A stretch of DNA of 64,000 nt. Source: Pyrinomonadaceae bacterium (GTDB lineage: Bacteria; Acidobacteriota; Blastocatellia; Pyrinomonadales; Pyrinomonadaceae). Below, in pieces: positions 51,863-60,747 of the stretch; positions within the stretch are counted from its first letter, which is position 1, and every line of letters starts with the position of its first letter. Below the pieces are notes generated by a model that was not told where the DNA came from, did not search any database, and worked only from the letters and a program-made list of their open reading frames with translations. The stretch lies in the NCBI GenBank assembly GCA_019694395.1, contig JAIBCC010000028.1:1-64000 (forward strand). Reading direction: 5' to 3'. Made by a program: the position numbers and the translations under genes.

Positions 51863-52483
51863 TTATGGGAGTGCCGTAGCTTTTAGCCATTCAATACTAA
51901 AAGTTCTATTAATTCTTTCACCTGGTATGTAAACTGATTCCTGCGGTTTTTGAGAGTTATATTCTTCAAACTCCCTGGTTCTTCCAAAACTTGCAAATTG
52001 AATGGAAAGACCTGCTGTCACAGGAACTCCCCATAGTTTTGCCAGTCGGTTTATCAGCCGCCGTCCTTCAAATTCAGCTCCCACCTCGCACCCCATCAGC
52101 CAAACCTGCGCATTCGGAGCAAATAATCCGCGCATTAAGCCTAAACTGCCGACAATATTTTGGAAATTACAATTTGAAATAAAGGCACGAGAGGTCGAAA
52201 GGTCAAAACCGCGCAAGTCACGGTCGCACGAAATTGTTTGTAAACCTGGACCTCCATGACCATGGATCCGTAGCAGATCGATCTTTCCCGATTTCTCCAC
52301 TCGACGCTGCAGTTGGCTAACCATAAAATCAATCCCGTTTCCCATTCGATTGATAATAATCGGAGCCATTCCGACCAACAGCAAATCGCTGACTTCCCTG
52401 TTTAAATCAGGGTCAGCGATATTAACAACATCATAAACTCCAGACCAAACTGATAAACTATCTTCGACTTCATTGACACTCAT
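51863..52483 (-). CDS. Caspase-fold-like protein (DUF4347/CHAT-like), putative cysteine peptidase
   Basis: 206 residues, ATG start, GAGG upstream. A His motif, LLRIHGHGGPG (His74/His76), is followed 56 residues later by a Cys motif, VWLMGCEVGAEFEGR (Cys132), then by RLAKLWGVPVTAG. The order of strand-His-Gly, strand-Gly-Cys and helix-strand is that of caspase-like clan CD proteins such as DUF4347 and CHAT domains, in which His and Cys form the dyad. No signal peptide, propeptide or partner domain. It lies between the sensor kinase (205 bp upstream) and the response regulator (67 bp downstream) on the same strand, so it may be part of the pathway's output or control. The fold is inferred from motifs only. 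Confidence 0.62.
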   Translation of the reverse strand: MSVNEVEDSLSVWSGVYDVVNIADPDLNREVSDLLLVGMAPIIINRMGNGIDFMVSQLQRRVEKSGKIDLLRIHGHGGPGLQTISCDRDLRGFDLSTSRAFISNCNFQNIVGSLGLMRGLFAPNAQVWLMGCEVGAEFEGRRLINRLAKLWGVPVTAGLSIQFASFGRTREFEEYNSQKPQESVYIPGERINRTFSIEWLKATALP

Positions 52484-52688
52484 AATATTTGTTTCCTCTC
52501 AAAGAGGTAATAATTCCTCTTTTCAAATTCGACGTTTAGAATGCTATTTCTACGGAATAAAGTCACTACATATTCAAGTAGCTAAAGTTATGCTGAAGCA
52601 GTAAATTTTCACAGGATATGTGATTGGAATTAGATTTGGTTGACAGTTGTTGGAGATAGTTATAACAGCCTTTATAAAGTCAGAAAAA

Positions 52689-55600
52689 TTAGTTGAATTT
52701 TACCCATTTTTTTACTGAAATGGGAATTTCCAATAAAATTTCTGTTCCTTTTCCGCTTTCAGATTGGATTTCAAATTTTCCGCCTAAATTCTCGGATCGT
52801 TTTTTTAGATTCAGCAAGCCATTGCCGCCAAACCCTTCAAAAGTTGTGTGTTCATCAAATGGCGGAACGTGAAAGCCTTTGCCGTTGTCTTTGATTTGAA
52901 GAACTAAACCGCCTCCATCAATCGAAACACTGATCTTGGCTTCGGTCGCTTCCGAATGCTTTGCCAGATTGTTGACACATTCTTTGAACATTAAATAAAA
53001 TTCGCGGCGAATATCCGCGCCAAGCGAAATATCCGGTGAAGAAGCCGGAAATTCAAACTTTATCGCAATGTCTTTGGCTTCTAAAACATCGGTGGCAAAA
53101 CGCCGCATTCTTTTGGTCAAATCACTCAAACTGTCTTTACTCGGATTAATTGCCCAAACAATATCCGACATCGAATCAACCAATTCCCGTGAAGTATCGG
53201 CAATCAAATTCAAAGGCTTATTTGTTCCGTTATCGCCGACTTTTTGACGCACAACTTCGGATAAGATCGCAATCTGTGAAAGCGATGAACCAATGTCATC
53301 GTGCAAATCCGTAGCAATTCTGGTGCGGATTCTTTCGAGCTCCAAAAGCCTTTGCAAGCGATAACGATAAAAAGTATAAATAATTAAGCCGATTAGAATT
53401 GCAGCTACAGTCAAAAACCACCAACGCTGCCAAATCGGATAGGCAATTGAAAAATTAACAGTTGCAGGGGTTTCACTGGTTAGCCCCTGAGAATTGACCG
53501 CCCGAACCAGAAAATTATACTCTCCGGGGGATAGATTAAAATTAACTTTTCGATCAGTTGTCAGTTCGCTCCAATCCGCATTATTAAGTTTATATTGATA
53601 ACGCAAAATTTCTCCCGTTCCAAAGGTAAGTCCAAAAAATTCGACCTGAATCTGATGCCGGTCAGTCGCGAATTGAAGATTTTCAACCACCGTTTCGCCT
53701 AATTCGGAAAGCTTTCGTGCCGGTTCTCCATTAACGCGTAAGGCTGAAATAAAAATTGGCGGTGGGTTGGAATTTTCATCCGACTCGGGAGTTAATTTGG
53801 CGATGGTAAATCTTTGTGAAAACCAGAGATTACCCTCTTTATCACTTGCACAACGACTGATCGAAGCTCCCGGAAGCCCGTCTGCTTGCGAGTAAATTTT
53901 GATCCTGCCTGTTTTCGGCTCAAGCCGGTTAATTCCGCGTGCCGTTCCGATATAAATTCGCCCCAGATTGTCTTCGGTCAGACAATTTGCCTGGCTGCTC
54001 GAAAGTCCTTCAGCCACTGAGATTTGCACAAAATTTGGTTCATCCGCCGTAAAATTATCTACCCGCACCAATCCGCTATTGCTGACTGCCACCCATAAAC
54101 GCCCGTTTTTGTCATTGTAAATCGTATTGACCAATCCCGGCGGAAAACGGTCAGGCGCGGAAAATAATTCAAATTTGCCATTACGAAATCTTCCTAAACC
54201 GCCCGTGTAAAAACCGATCCAAAGATTCCCTGCTGAATCTTCTCCGTAAGCAGTCGGGGCACTAAACACCGGAAAACCGTCTGTTGCACCAAGATTTTGG
54301 ACTTTGTCCGTTTTTCGCTCCCACCGCATTACTCCGGCAGTCGAAATATTTGAAAACCAAATGTCACCATGCGAATCTTCATACACACGGAAAATGTCTT
54401 CCGCTAAAACCCCGTCTTTTTTATCGAAAATGTGCTTTGGCGGAGTGCGGCTTAAATCTTCAAACTTTGTTACTGCCGGATAGCGATATAAACCGCTAAT
54501 GCTTGGAATCCACCATTCCCGGTCAATTCGTGATTGCAGATCAATCTGATTCCAACCCCAGCTTCGACCTTTGAAATCTAAAGGTTTGATTTCCGAAAAT
54601 TTATTACCTTCAAAATGGAGCAAATCAAAACTACTGGAAGTTGCATAAACTTCCCCATTAGGATCAGTAAAAATCGAAGTCGCAGTTGCGTAAGGCTGCT
54701 TTTCGGGAATATCGAAAAATACGAATCCGTGCCGGGTGAGTTTAAATGCGCCTTTACTGGCGGTTCCAATCCAAATATTGCCCCCAATATCTTCTCCCAG
54801 CGCAACCACATCGGTTGAAAAAAGACGGCGAAAGGATGGCTCTCCATCTTTTGCGTCAGGCTGAAATTCACAGATCCCGTTCCGAATTCCGGCTAAAATC
54901 TTTCCGTCCGAGGTCTCAAAAATATCGTGAATCCATCGGTCATCGGTTAAACCGTCCTTAGTAGTAAAACGCCGCGCTAAAACAGGCTCGTCTTTTCCTT
55001 CGGGATAGGTAAAAAAGCTCAAACCTTTTGGAGAATCGCCAATACCAGCCCAAATTCGCCCCTCCCGATCCTCCATCAATTGTGTTACGGGATCAAATGA
55101 TAAAAGCTTTCCTTCGCCTGCCGGGACATCAAACCACCAAATTCCGGTGCTGGTTGCTGCCCACATTTTTCCGTGTTTATCTTCGAGTAAGCCAAAAAAC
55201 TCCAAATTTTTACCGCGCCATTCGGGAATCTCAACTTTTTCAAATTGCCATTCGCCATTTTGCTCAATCAATCGAAAAAGAACTCCAAAAGTAGCGGCTA
55301 AAATTTCCCCGTTCCGCTTTTGATAGATACTGTTAACACCGAAAGGCTGTTTTTCAAAAGGCGGATCTTTGGAACGAAAGACGCGAAACATCGGGTTGTT
55401 TTTTGCATTTTCTGTTTGCGACTTTAGACTTTCTCCTTTCGGATCAAAAAACACTATTCCGTCGCTGGTAGCAACCAGATATTTTCCGTTTTTGAGTTCA
55501 AGAATGTCATTAACATTGCGGTGTGGTAATCCTTCCGCCTGAGTATAATTTTTGAACTCATAACCATCGAAACGTGATAAACCTTCGCCGGTGCAAAACC

Positions 55601-55778
55601 ATAGAAAACCACGCGAATCCCGAAAGATTTTGCTCACAAAATCGTGTCCGAGTCCATCGGCTGTGGTGTAATTCTTAAAAGGTAAATTTTGGGTAAAAGT
55701 GGAAGTGGAAACAAAAATCAGACAAAGAGATATTTTGACGAGAAACTGAAGTTTTGAATTTGGGGGCAGACAAAACAT
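52689..55778 (-). CDS. Propeller-type sensor histidine kinase (two-component regulator propeller, Y_Y_Y, HisKA_3)
   Basis: 1029 residues, ATG start, signal peptide (hydrophobic residues 12-26). About fourteen Reg_prop repeats of type DSRGFLWFCTGEGLSRFDG fill residues 35-660 and should form two seven-bladed propellers in the periplasm. A Y_Y_Y domain follows (about 700-765), then one membrane span (WWFLTVAAILIGLIIYTFY). The cytoplasmic part has a HisKA_3 H-box, RIATDLHDDIGSSLSQ (His near 824), and an HATPase domain with NNLAKHSEA and DNGKGF. It senses an unknown extracellular signal, possibly a carbohydrate as in relatives, and should phosphorylate the NarL-type regulator at 51148. Confidence 0.94.
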   Translation of the reverse strand: MFCLPPNSKLQFLVKISLCLIFVSTSTFTQNLPFKNYTTADGLGHDFVSKIFRDSRGFLWFCTGEGLSRFDGYEFKNYTQAEGLPHRNVNDILELKNGKYLVATSDGIVFFDPKGESLKSQTENAKNNPMFRVFRSKDPPFEKQPFGVNSIYQKRNGEILAATFGVLFRLIEQNGEWQFEKVEIPEWRGKNLEFFGLLEDKHGKMWAATSTGIWWFDVPAGEGKLLSFDPVTQLMEDREGRIWAGIGDSPKGLSFFTYPEGKDEPVLARRFTTKDGLTDDRWIHDIFETSDGKILAGIRNGICEFQPDAKDGEPSFRRLFSTDVVALGEDIGGNIWIGTASKGAFKLTRHGFVFFDIPEKQPYATATSIFTDPNGEVYATSSSFDLLHFEGNKFSEIKPLDFKGRSWGWNQIDLQSRIDREWWIPSISGLYRYPAVTKFEDLSRTPPKHIFDKKDGVLAEDIFRVYEDSHGDIWFSNISTAGVMRWERKTDKVQNLGATDGFPVFSAPTAYGEDSAGNLWIGFYTGGLGRFRNGKFELFSAPDRFPPGLVNTIYNDKNGRLWVAVSNSGLVRVDNFTADEPNFVQISVAEGLSSSQANCLTEDNLGRIYIGTARGINRLEPKTGRIKIYSQADGLPGASISRCASDKEGNLWFSQRFTIAKLTPESDENSNPPPIFISALRVNGEPARKLSELGETVVENLQFATDRHQIQVEFFGLTFGTGEILRYQYKLNNADWSELTTDRKVNFNLSPGEYNFLVRAVNSQGLTSETPATVNFSIAYPIWQRWWFLTVAAILIGLIIYTFYRYRLQRLLELERIRTRIATDLHDDIGSSLSQIAILSEVVRQKVGDNGTNKPLNLIADTSRELVDSMSDIVWAINPSKDSLSDLTKRMRRFATDVLEAKDIAIKFEFPASSPDISLGADIRREFYLMFKECVNNLAKHSEATEAKISVSIDGGGLVLQIKDNGKGFHVPPFDEHTTFEGFGGNGLLNLKKRSENLGGKFEIQSESGKGTEILLEIPISVKKWVKFN

Positions 55779-55790
55779 AGGTTTTGCTCA

Positions 55791-56543
55791 TCAATTTTTG
55801 TAGCTTGGATCAATCTTGTCTAATTTTCTTAAAAGTGCCGGAAACGCCAAATCTGCGCCCATTCCTTTGGTAACGATTTCTGCTTGGGCTTTAATTCCGG
55901 CGACGATCTGCGGATGCACCTGAATTAGATCTTTTCCGCCCGATTGCGCCAAAATCTGAATTCGGCAAGCGGCTTCGAGCACATACATCGCTAAAAATGC
56001 CTCCGACATCGTTTTGCCGCAAGTCAAAAGCCCGTGATTCCGCAAAATCATAAAGTTATTTGTGCCTAAATCCGCTACTAGACGCGGTTTTTCTTCAGGA
56101 TTCAGCGCAACACCTTCGTAATCGTGATACGCCAATCCCATTTGTGGGAAAAGCGAGGTTTGCGAAATCGGTAAAAGACCTTCCTTTTGAGCAGAAATGG
56201 CGACACCGTGAAGCGAATGCGTATGCAAAACACAGCCGACATCGTGACGCGCTTCGTGAACGGCACTGTGAATCGTAAATCCCGCAGGATTGATAAAATA
56301 CGAGGTTTCCGAAACGATTTCGCCTTGCAAATTTACTTTGACCAGGCTCGAAGCCGTAATCTCTTCAAACAAAAAGCCGTAAGGATTTATCAAAAAATGT
56401 CCTTCTTCATTGGGAACACGTGCTGAAATATGGGTAAAAATTAAATCATCCCATCCGTAAAGTGCAACCAGACGATAAACTGCCGCGAGTTCAACCCGTG
56501 CCTGCCATTCTTCTGTTGATACCGTATCTTTGATTGATGTCAT
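55791..56543 (-). CDS. Class II aldolase/adducin family protein
   Basis: 250 residues, ATG start. Zn-dependent fold with HTHSLHGVAIS (two metal His) and ILRNHGLLTCG later, preceded by LIFTHISARVPNEEGHFLINPYG, all characteristic. Members act as fuculose/rhamnulose-phosphate aldolases, ribulose-phosphate epimerases or have unknown roles. The length and NEEGHFLINPYGFLFEEI region match the adducin-head type found in many bacteria, so substrate is not assigned. It ends 12 bp before the sensor kinase start and may share its transcript. Confidence 0.9.
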   Translation of the reverse strand: MTSIKDTVSTEEWQARVELAAVYRLVALYGWDDLIFTHISARVPNEEGHFLINPYGFLFEEITASSLVKVNLQGEIVSETSYFINPAGFTIHSAVHEARHDVGCVLHTHSLHGVAISAQKEGLLPISQTSLFPQMGLAYHDYEGVALNPEEKPRLVADLGTNNFMILRNHGLLTCGKTMSEAFLAMYVLEAACRIQILAQSGGKDLIQVHPQIVAGIKAQAEIVTKGMGADLAFPALLRKLDKIDPSYKN

Positions 56544-56584
56544 AATGATTTTAGATTTTTGATTTGCGATTGAATTTGGAATTT

Positions 56585-57118
56585 TTAATTATTTATCGGC
56601 TGAAATGGAACGCTGTAAAGTTCCTGATAAACCCAACCTAAAAAACGAACTTCTGCAGTGCAAAGTGCTTCGAGCCAGGCACTGGTCAAGAAAAATTTTT
56701 GTTCGGTGCGTGACGGAAGTTTGTTTGCCTCAGCGACAAACGATGCGCCTTGATTGGTTTCGAGTTTATATTGCTCGACAATATCTTCCCGATTTTGTTT
56801 TGATTCGCCGAGCGCTTGCAAAACATCAGTTATCCACACTTGCAGAGATTCCTGCGAATTATTTTCGGCAATTGCCTGAAAAACTCCGATGGCAAAACGC
56901 GCTTCGGCATTTTCAAAAGGATAAACTGACGCACCATTTGCGGCATCGTCTGCCTGTTTCCATTCAAAAAGTTCCTGAACGTGCGGATGCCTCACCAAAT
57001 TAACTTTCTGATCGTAATTCAAAAACCATTCTAAAAGGTCTGCCAATGAGTTGACATTGATTTCGCCGTTTGGATTTTTTACCAGCGACGGCGGACGAAT
57101 TTCTTGTTCTTTTGCCAT
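56585..57118 (-). CDS. Conserved hypothetical protein, 177 residues
   Basis: ATG start. Helix-rich and soluble, with motifs SLADLLEWFLNYDQKVNLVR, DAANGASVYPFENAEARFA and SRTEQKFFLTSAWLEALCTAEVRFLGW. No signal peptide or metal site. I do not recognise the family. It lies between the asparaginase and class II aldolase genes on the same strand, with a 109-bp spacer of ACGCAAAGG-type repeats upstream and a 41-bp spacer downstream, so an operon role is possible but unproven. Confidence 0.72.
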   Translation of the reverse strand: MAKEQEIRPPSLVKNPNGEINVNSLADLLEWFLNYDQKVNLVRHPHVQELFEWKQADDAANGASVYPFENAEARFAIGVFQAIAENNSQESLQVWITDVLQALGESKQNREDIVEQYKLETNQGASFVAEANKLPSRTEQKFFLTSAWLEALCTAEVRFLGWVYQELYSVPFQPINN

Positions 57119-57227
57119 AGAGTAATTTTAACGCAAAGGCGCAAAGTGGCAAAGGCGCAAAGAATTTAAAGTAAAAAGGCAAAATTTAAGAATAAGTTAT
57201 CAAAAAACTTTTCGTATTTGCGTTAAA

Positions 57228-58241
57228 TCAAATCTTCAAAACTGCCTCAACTCTGCCAACAAGCTCACCACGCCGATTTTTAATTGGTAACGGAGAAATT
57301 TCCTTCAAATCTTCATTATCCAAAACTCCTAACTGCCGTAAAAGCTCAACCGTTACAGCCGGACGAGAAAGAAAATCATCGCCGTCTTCGATTTTGAGAG
57401 CAATCCCAAGTCCGCGCTTCCACTTTGGCGACGGAAGAACTCCGCACAACCATAATCCGTCTGCACCTACCTTGCAAATTAATTTTCCACTCGTTTTTTG
57501 CATTATCAGGGTATCAAGTCGGTCAGTTCCGCCAATTAATTCGGGATAAGCCATAAATGCCGATACGATCCGCCGGCAAGCCTCGCGCAATTCATCATCA
57601 AAATCGGCGGGAGGAAAAACCAATTTGGCGAAACTTTTTGCCATTCCGCGTAACGATAAAGCAAAATTAACCGCCGCACAGCCATCAATCGCCAATTTAA
57701 TTTCGTCTTTCGGAGTTTCGGTAAAATTTGAAAGACATTCCAAAATTTGCTGCTGAATCGGATTTTCAATTTCTTCGTAAGTTTGTAAGTCCGCGCCGAT
57801 ATGTTTGGCAAAAGCCAGCATTGCCGAATGTTTTCCCGAGCAATTATTGTGAAGTTGGTTTGGTTTTTCGCCGTTCCGAATCAAAACGTGCGCCGCAGCT
57901 TCATTAAAAGGCAAATGCGCTCCGCACCGTAAATCAGTTTCGCTCAAACCGATTTTTTTCAGCATTTTTTCGGCAGCTGCAACGTGAACAGGCTCGCCCG
58001 AATGCGACGCACATGCAAGGGCAATTTCGTTTTCGAGAAACCCAAAACGCTCCGGCGCGCCGCTTAAAAGAAACGGAATTGCTTGAAAAGGCTTGGCGGC
58101 TGAACGAAAAAACGTGACGAAATCAGGATTTCCTACGGTAAAAATTTCATTGCCGTCACCGTCCATTACGATCAAATGCCCACGATGAATGGATTCGACA
58201 GTTTCGCCGCGAATTACTTGAGCTAAAATTTCTGGAAACAT
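57228..58241 (-). CDS. L-asparaginase II (Rhizobium-type)
   Basis: 337 residues, ATG start. Matches the asparaginase_II family (unrelated to E. coli AnsA/AnsB): VESIHRGHLIVMDG near the start, SAAKPFQAIPFL, ACASHSGEPVHV, RCGAHLPFN and HNNCSGKHSAMLAFA, then DGCAAVNFALSL. Members hydrolyse asparagine to aspartate with Ser/Lys/Cys-containing active sites; the Ser in the HSGEP motif and the Cys in NNCSGKH are both present. No signal peptide, so cytoplasmic. Possibly part of an amino-acid catabolic run with the oxidoreductase upstream, 66 bp away across a repeat-rich spacer. Confidence 0.9.
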   Translation of the reverse strand: MFPEILAQVIRGETVESIHRGHLIVMDGDGNEIFTVGNPDFVTFFRSAAKPFQAIPFLLSGAPERFGFLENEIALACASHSGEPVHVAAAEKMLKKIGLSETDLRCGAHLPFNEAAAHVLIRNGEKPNQLHNNCSGKHSAMLAFAKHIGADLQTYEEIENPIQQQILECLSNFTETPKDEIKLAIDGCAAVNFALSLRGMAKSFAKLVFPPADFDDELREACRRIVSAFMAYPELIGGTDRLDTLIMQKTSGKLICKVGADGLWLCGVLPSPKWKRGLGIALKIEDGDDFLSRPAVTVELLRQLGVLDNEDLKEISPLPIKNRRGELVGRVEAVLKI

Positions 58242-58307
58242 ATTTTGAATTTAACGCAAAGGCGCAAAGATGCAAAGATGCAAAGGTTTTAAATTCGCTT
58301 TTTAGAT

Positions 58308-59390
58308 TCAAATCTTTATCAAACAACCGTTTGCATTGGATTCCCGTGCTGCATCCAAAATTTCCTGCACCCGCAACCCATCTTCAAAAGTTGCAGCGTG
58401 CGGAATTTCAGTTTTGCCGTCTTGAAGCGCATCAACAATTCTTTGAGCAAAAGCCACAAAACCACTGGGAAAGCCTGAGTTAAAAATTCCGTCAACCGAT
58501 CTTTCCAATTCGACATCAATCTGCGTCCAATCAGTTTCCCCTTTTTTGGCTAAAAATATTTCGCCTAAATACAGAACTTTTAGAGCCCCTTCCGTGCCGA
58601 TAAACTTAATTGAGTGTTGAAAATCCGGCGATTCGATCATCGAAAGCGAAACATTTCCGGTTGTGTCTTCAGTTAAATCACTGTCGGCAAATCGCAAAAG
58701 CAGATTGGTTTCGTCATCAGAAGTAACTTGTTTGATTTCTCCGTTTGCGTCTTTTCTCTGTTTGACGTGAGTTTGTAACTGACAAAAAACACTTGAAATT
58801 TCCGTGCCTAAAAACCAGCGCACCGTATCAATCATATGTGAACCGATTGCACCGAGGGTCCCGCCACCTTGTTTTTCATCCGACCACCAGTTCCATAAAA
58901 TATCAGGATTGCCGCGTTGAGCATTGCGAAAAACATATTTGATATGACGGATTTTGCCAATTTCGCCATCCCTCAGCATCTTATATGCTTTTTGTCTGCC
59001 GTTCTGAAAGCGCAATTCATGATCTATCAAAGCCATTACGTTTTTACCTTTAGCGGCTTCGCACATTTTTTGGGCTTCTGCAACATTCATCGCCATCGGT
59101 TTTTCACACAAAATATGTTTGTTGTGTTCAAGTGCGTAAAGGGTTTGTTCACAATGCAGGTCAGGCGGAGTCGTAATACAAACCAGATCAACATTTTCAT
59201 TTTCAATAACTTCGCGCCAGTTATCAGTCCAATGCGGAATTTTGAATTCTTTAGCAGTGCTTTCCGCGTTGGCTAAACTTGCACTGGCAATTGAGACTAT
59301 TTCGGCATTTTCGCACAATTTGAAAGCAGGAATCTGCACTTTGCGGGCAAAACCAGTTCCGATAAATCCAATCCCGATTTTTTCTTTCAT
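58308..59390 (-). CDS. Gfo/Idh/MocA family oxidoreductase
   Basis: 360 residues, ATG start. N-terminal Rossmann fold with GIGFIGTGFARKVQIPAF (NAD(P) site), then VDLVCITTPPDLH and the hallmark HILCEKPMAMNVAEA with the catalytic Lys. The C-terminal beta domain contains IGSHMIDTVRWFLGTEI with the catalytic His. Family members oxidise or reduce sugar or inositol ring hydroxyls; the substrate is not evident. Start of the minus-strand run into the asparaginase gene. Confidence 0.93.
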   Translation of the reverse strand: MKEKIGIGFIGTGFARKVQIPAFKLCENAEIVSIASASLANAESTAKEFKIPHWTDNWREVIENENVDLVCITTPPDLHCEQTLYALEHNKHILCEKPMAMNVAEAQKMCEAAKGKNVMALIDHELRFQNGRQKAYKMLRDGEIGKIRHIKYVFRNAQRGNPDILWNWWSDEKQGGGTLGAIGSHMIDTVRWFLGTEISSVFCQLQTHVKQRKDANGEIKQVTSDDETNLLLRFADSDLTEDTTGNVSLSMIESPDFQHSIKFIGTEGALKVLYLGEIFLAKKGETDWTQIDVELERSVDGIFNSGFPSGFVAFAQRIVDALQDGKTEIPHAATFEDGLRVQEILDAARESNANGCLIKI

Positions 59391-59537
59391 TCAAAAATTA
59401 AAACATAAAAAGTGAAAAGGTGAAAAAGAAAAAAAGTGAAAAAGCCGAAGTCTCGTTTAGACAGCGCATTTTCACTTTTAAATAATCTTTCGGTAAATAA
59501 ATTTTGAGCTAAAACAACTTTTTCACCTTATTCGCTT

Positions 59538-60029
59538 TTATCTTTCAGTAATTCCGAAAACAAAGCTATTGCCTTTGGATTCGCTAACAGCTCCCCCATT
59601 ACGAAGATAATTGAGATAAACTTCTTCTTCCAAAGGATTCATATAAACAATTCGGGCGTGGACAACATATTCGGCAAGCGAAGTGCGTTTACCGATTCGT
59701 TCATATCGGTCGCCAATTACTTCGAGCGTGATATTTCCGCCCGAAAGCTCCATTTCAACCTTTAGAACCCTACCGTCACCGGCTAAATGTGTATCGTTAA
59801 AGCGAATCGAAGGAACAACAAACGAAATATTTCCTTTTTCCAAATTGATTGCTTTAACTTTTAAAACAGGCGTTGATTCGTGACAACGGAATTTACCTGT
59901 CTCTAAATTACGAATTGCCTGCCCCTTATTGGGTGGAATAGAAATCGAAATAGACACGTCGGTTTTACGTCTCCAAGTGAATAAATCAGATACAGACTTA
60001 TTCACTTGTCTGGCAAGTGCAGTCAGCAT
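59538..60029 (-). CDS. PilZ-like domain protein 1
   Basis: 163 residues, ATG start with GAGGAG six bases upstream. It is beta-rich: RRKTDVSISISIPPN, then LKVKAINLEKGNISFVV, then VEMELSGGNITLEVIGDRYE and an ending VYMNPLEEEVYLNYLR. The arrangement resembles a PilZ domain, but the RxxxR c-di-GMP motif is not convincing and the D/NxSxxG position reads NLEKGN. Paralogue of the gene at 60162-60641 (similar RIGxRxSLxEY and NPLEEEVYLNYLR segments). Likely a protein-interaction or degenerate c-di-GMP domain protein, cytoplasmic. Confidence 0.65.
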   Translation of the reverse strand: MLTALARQVNKSVSDLFTWRRKTDVSISISIPPNKGQAIRNLETGKFRCHESTPVLKVKAINLEKGNISFVVPSIRFNDTHLAGDGRVLKVEMELSGGNITLEVIGDRYERIGKRTSLAEYVVHARIVYMNPLEEEVYLNYLRNGGAVSESKGNSFVFGITER

Positions 60030-60105
60030 TTTTTCTCCTCGTCGAAAGAAACTAAATTAATTGGGTTCGAACTTTATAAAACTTTTTGAAGCAAAAATCA
60101 ACAAA

Positions 60106-60138
60106 AAAAACACAAGACGTTAATTTTCTTGTGTTTTT
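60106..60138 (-). terminator. Terminator downstream of PilZ-like protein 2
   Basis: AAAAACACAAGA-type arm (60106-60117) pairs with 60127-60138, about 24 bp beyond the stop at 60162. A-rich flank on the plus strand gives a U-run on the minus transcript. Confidence 0.7.
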
Positions 60139-60161
60139 CGTGCATTTAATTGTTATTTTAA

Positions 60162-60641
60162 CTAACTTTTAGTAGTTTCAAGTTCCAGAATCCCAGTCTT
60201 ATCTTTTTTAACTTTGTTTCCCATTCGCAGATATTCTTCGTAAATATCTTTGTCCAATGGAGTCATATTTAAAATTGTTGCTCCGATCAAATACTGATTA
60301 ATTGAAAGATGCTCACCTATTTGTTCATATCTTTGTCCGATAACTTTCATCTTGACTTGTCCGTTGGGCAAATCAAGCACAGCGTCCAAAACACGATTTT
60401 CACCAACCAGATAATGTTCATTTAAGCGAATCGAATCCACCAAAAAAGCAACTCCGGTGACACTTAAATCTTTGGTCTCGCCTTTGATGGAAAGCACCTC
60501 GCGTTTTAAAGTTAAACGTCCCGTTGTATTTGTGGGCTCAAAACTAATACTAATTGGCACATTCAAATCCCGCCGAGAAGAATTTAACCGGCTCACCTGT
60601 CCACGCAGAGTGGACATCAGTTTACTTAGCATTTTAGCCAT
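60162..60641 (-). CDS. PilZ-like domain protein 2
   Basis: 159 residues from the ATG at 60641-60639; a TTG at 60674 would add eleven basic residues (LPPKKPKKLK). The PilZ second motif is intact (KDLSVTGVAFLVDSIRL, D/NxSxxG). The first motif reads RRDLN near residue 30 and is degenerate. The rest, with VLDLPNGQVKMKVIGQRYE and a C-terminal NMTPLDKDIYEEYLRMG, matches paralogue 1. It may bind c-di-GMP weakly or not at all. The two genes are separated by about 130 bp containing a terminator, so they may be transcribed separately. Confidence 0.72.
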   Translation of the reverse strand: MAKMLSKLMSTLRGQVSRLNSSRRDLNVPISISFEPTNTTGRLTLKREVLSIKGETKDLSVTGVAFLVDSIRLNEHYLVGENRVLDAVLDLPNGQVKMKVIGQRYEQIGEHLSINQYLIGATILNMTPLDKDIYEEYLRMGNKVKKDKTGILELETTKS

Positions 60642-60747
60642 CTTTAATTTTTTTGGTTTTTTAGGGGGTAACAATACTTAGGCTACAAGTCTTATAAACC
60701 TTTTTTTAATACTTTTCAACACATTTTTACGTTTTTTTTAATATTTT

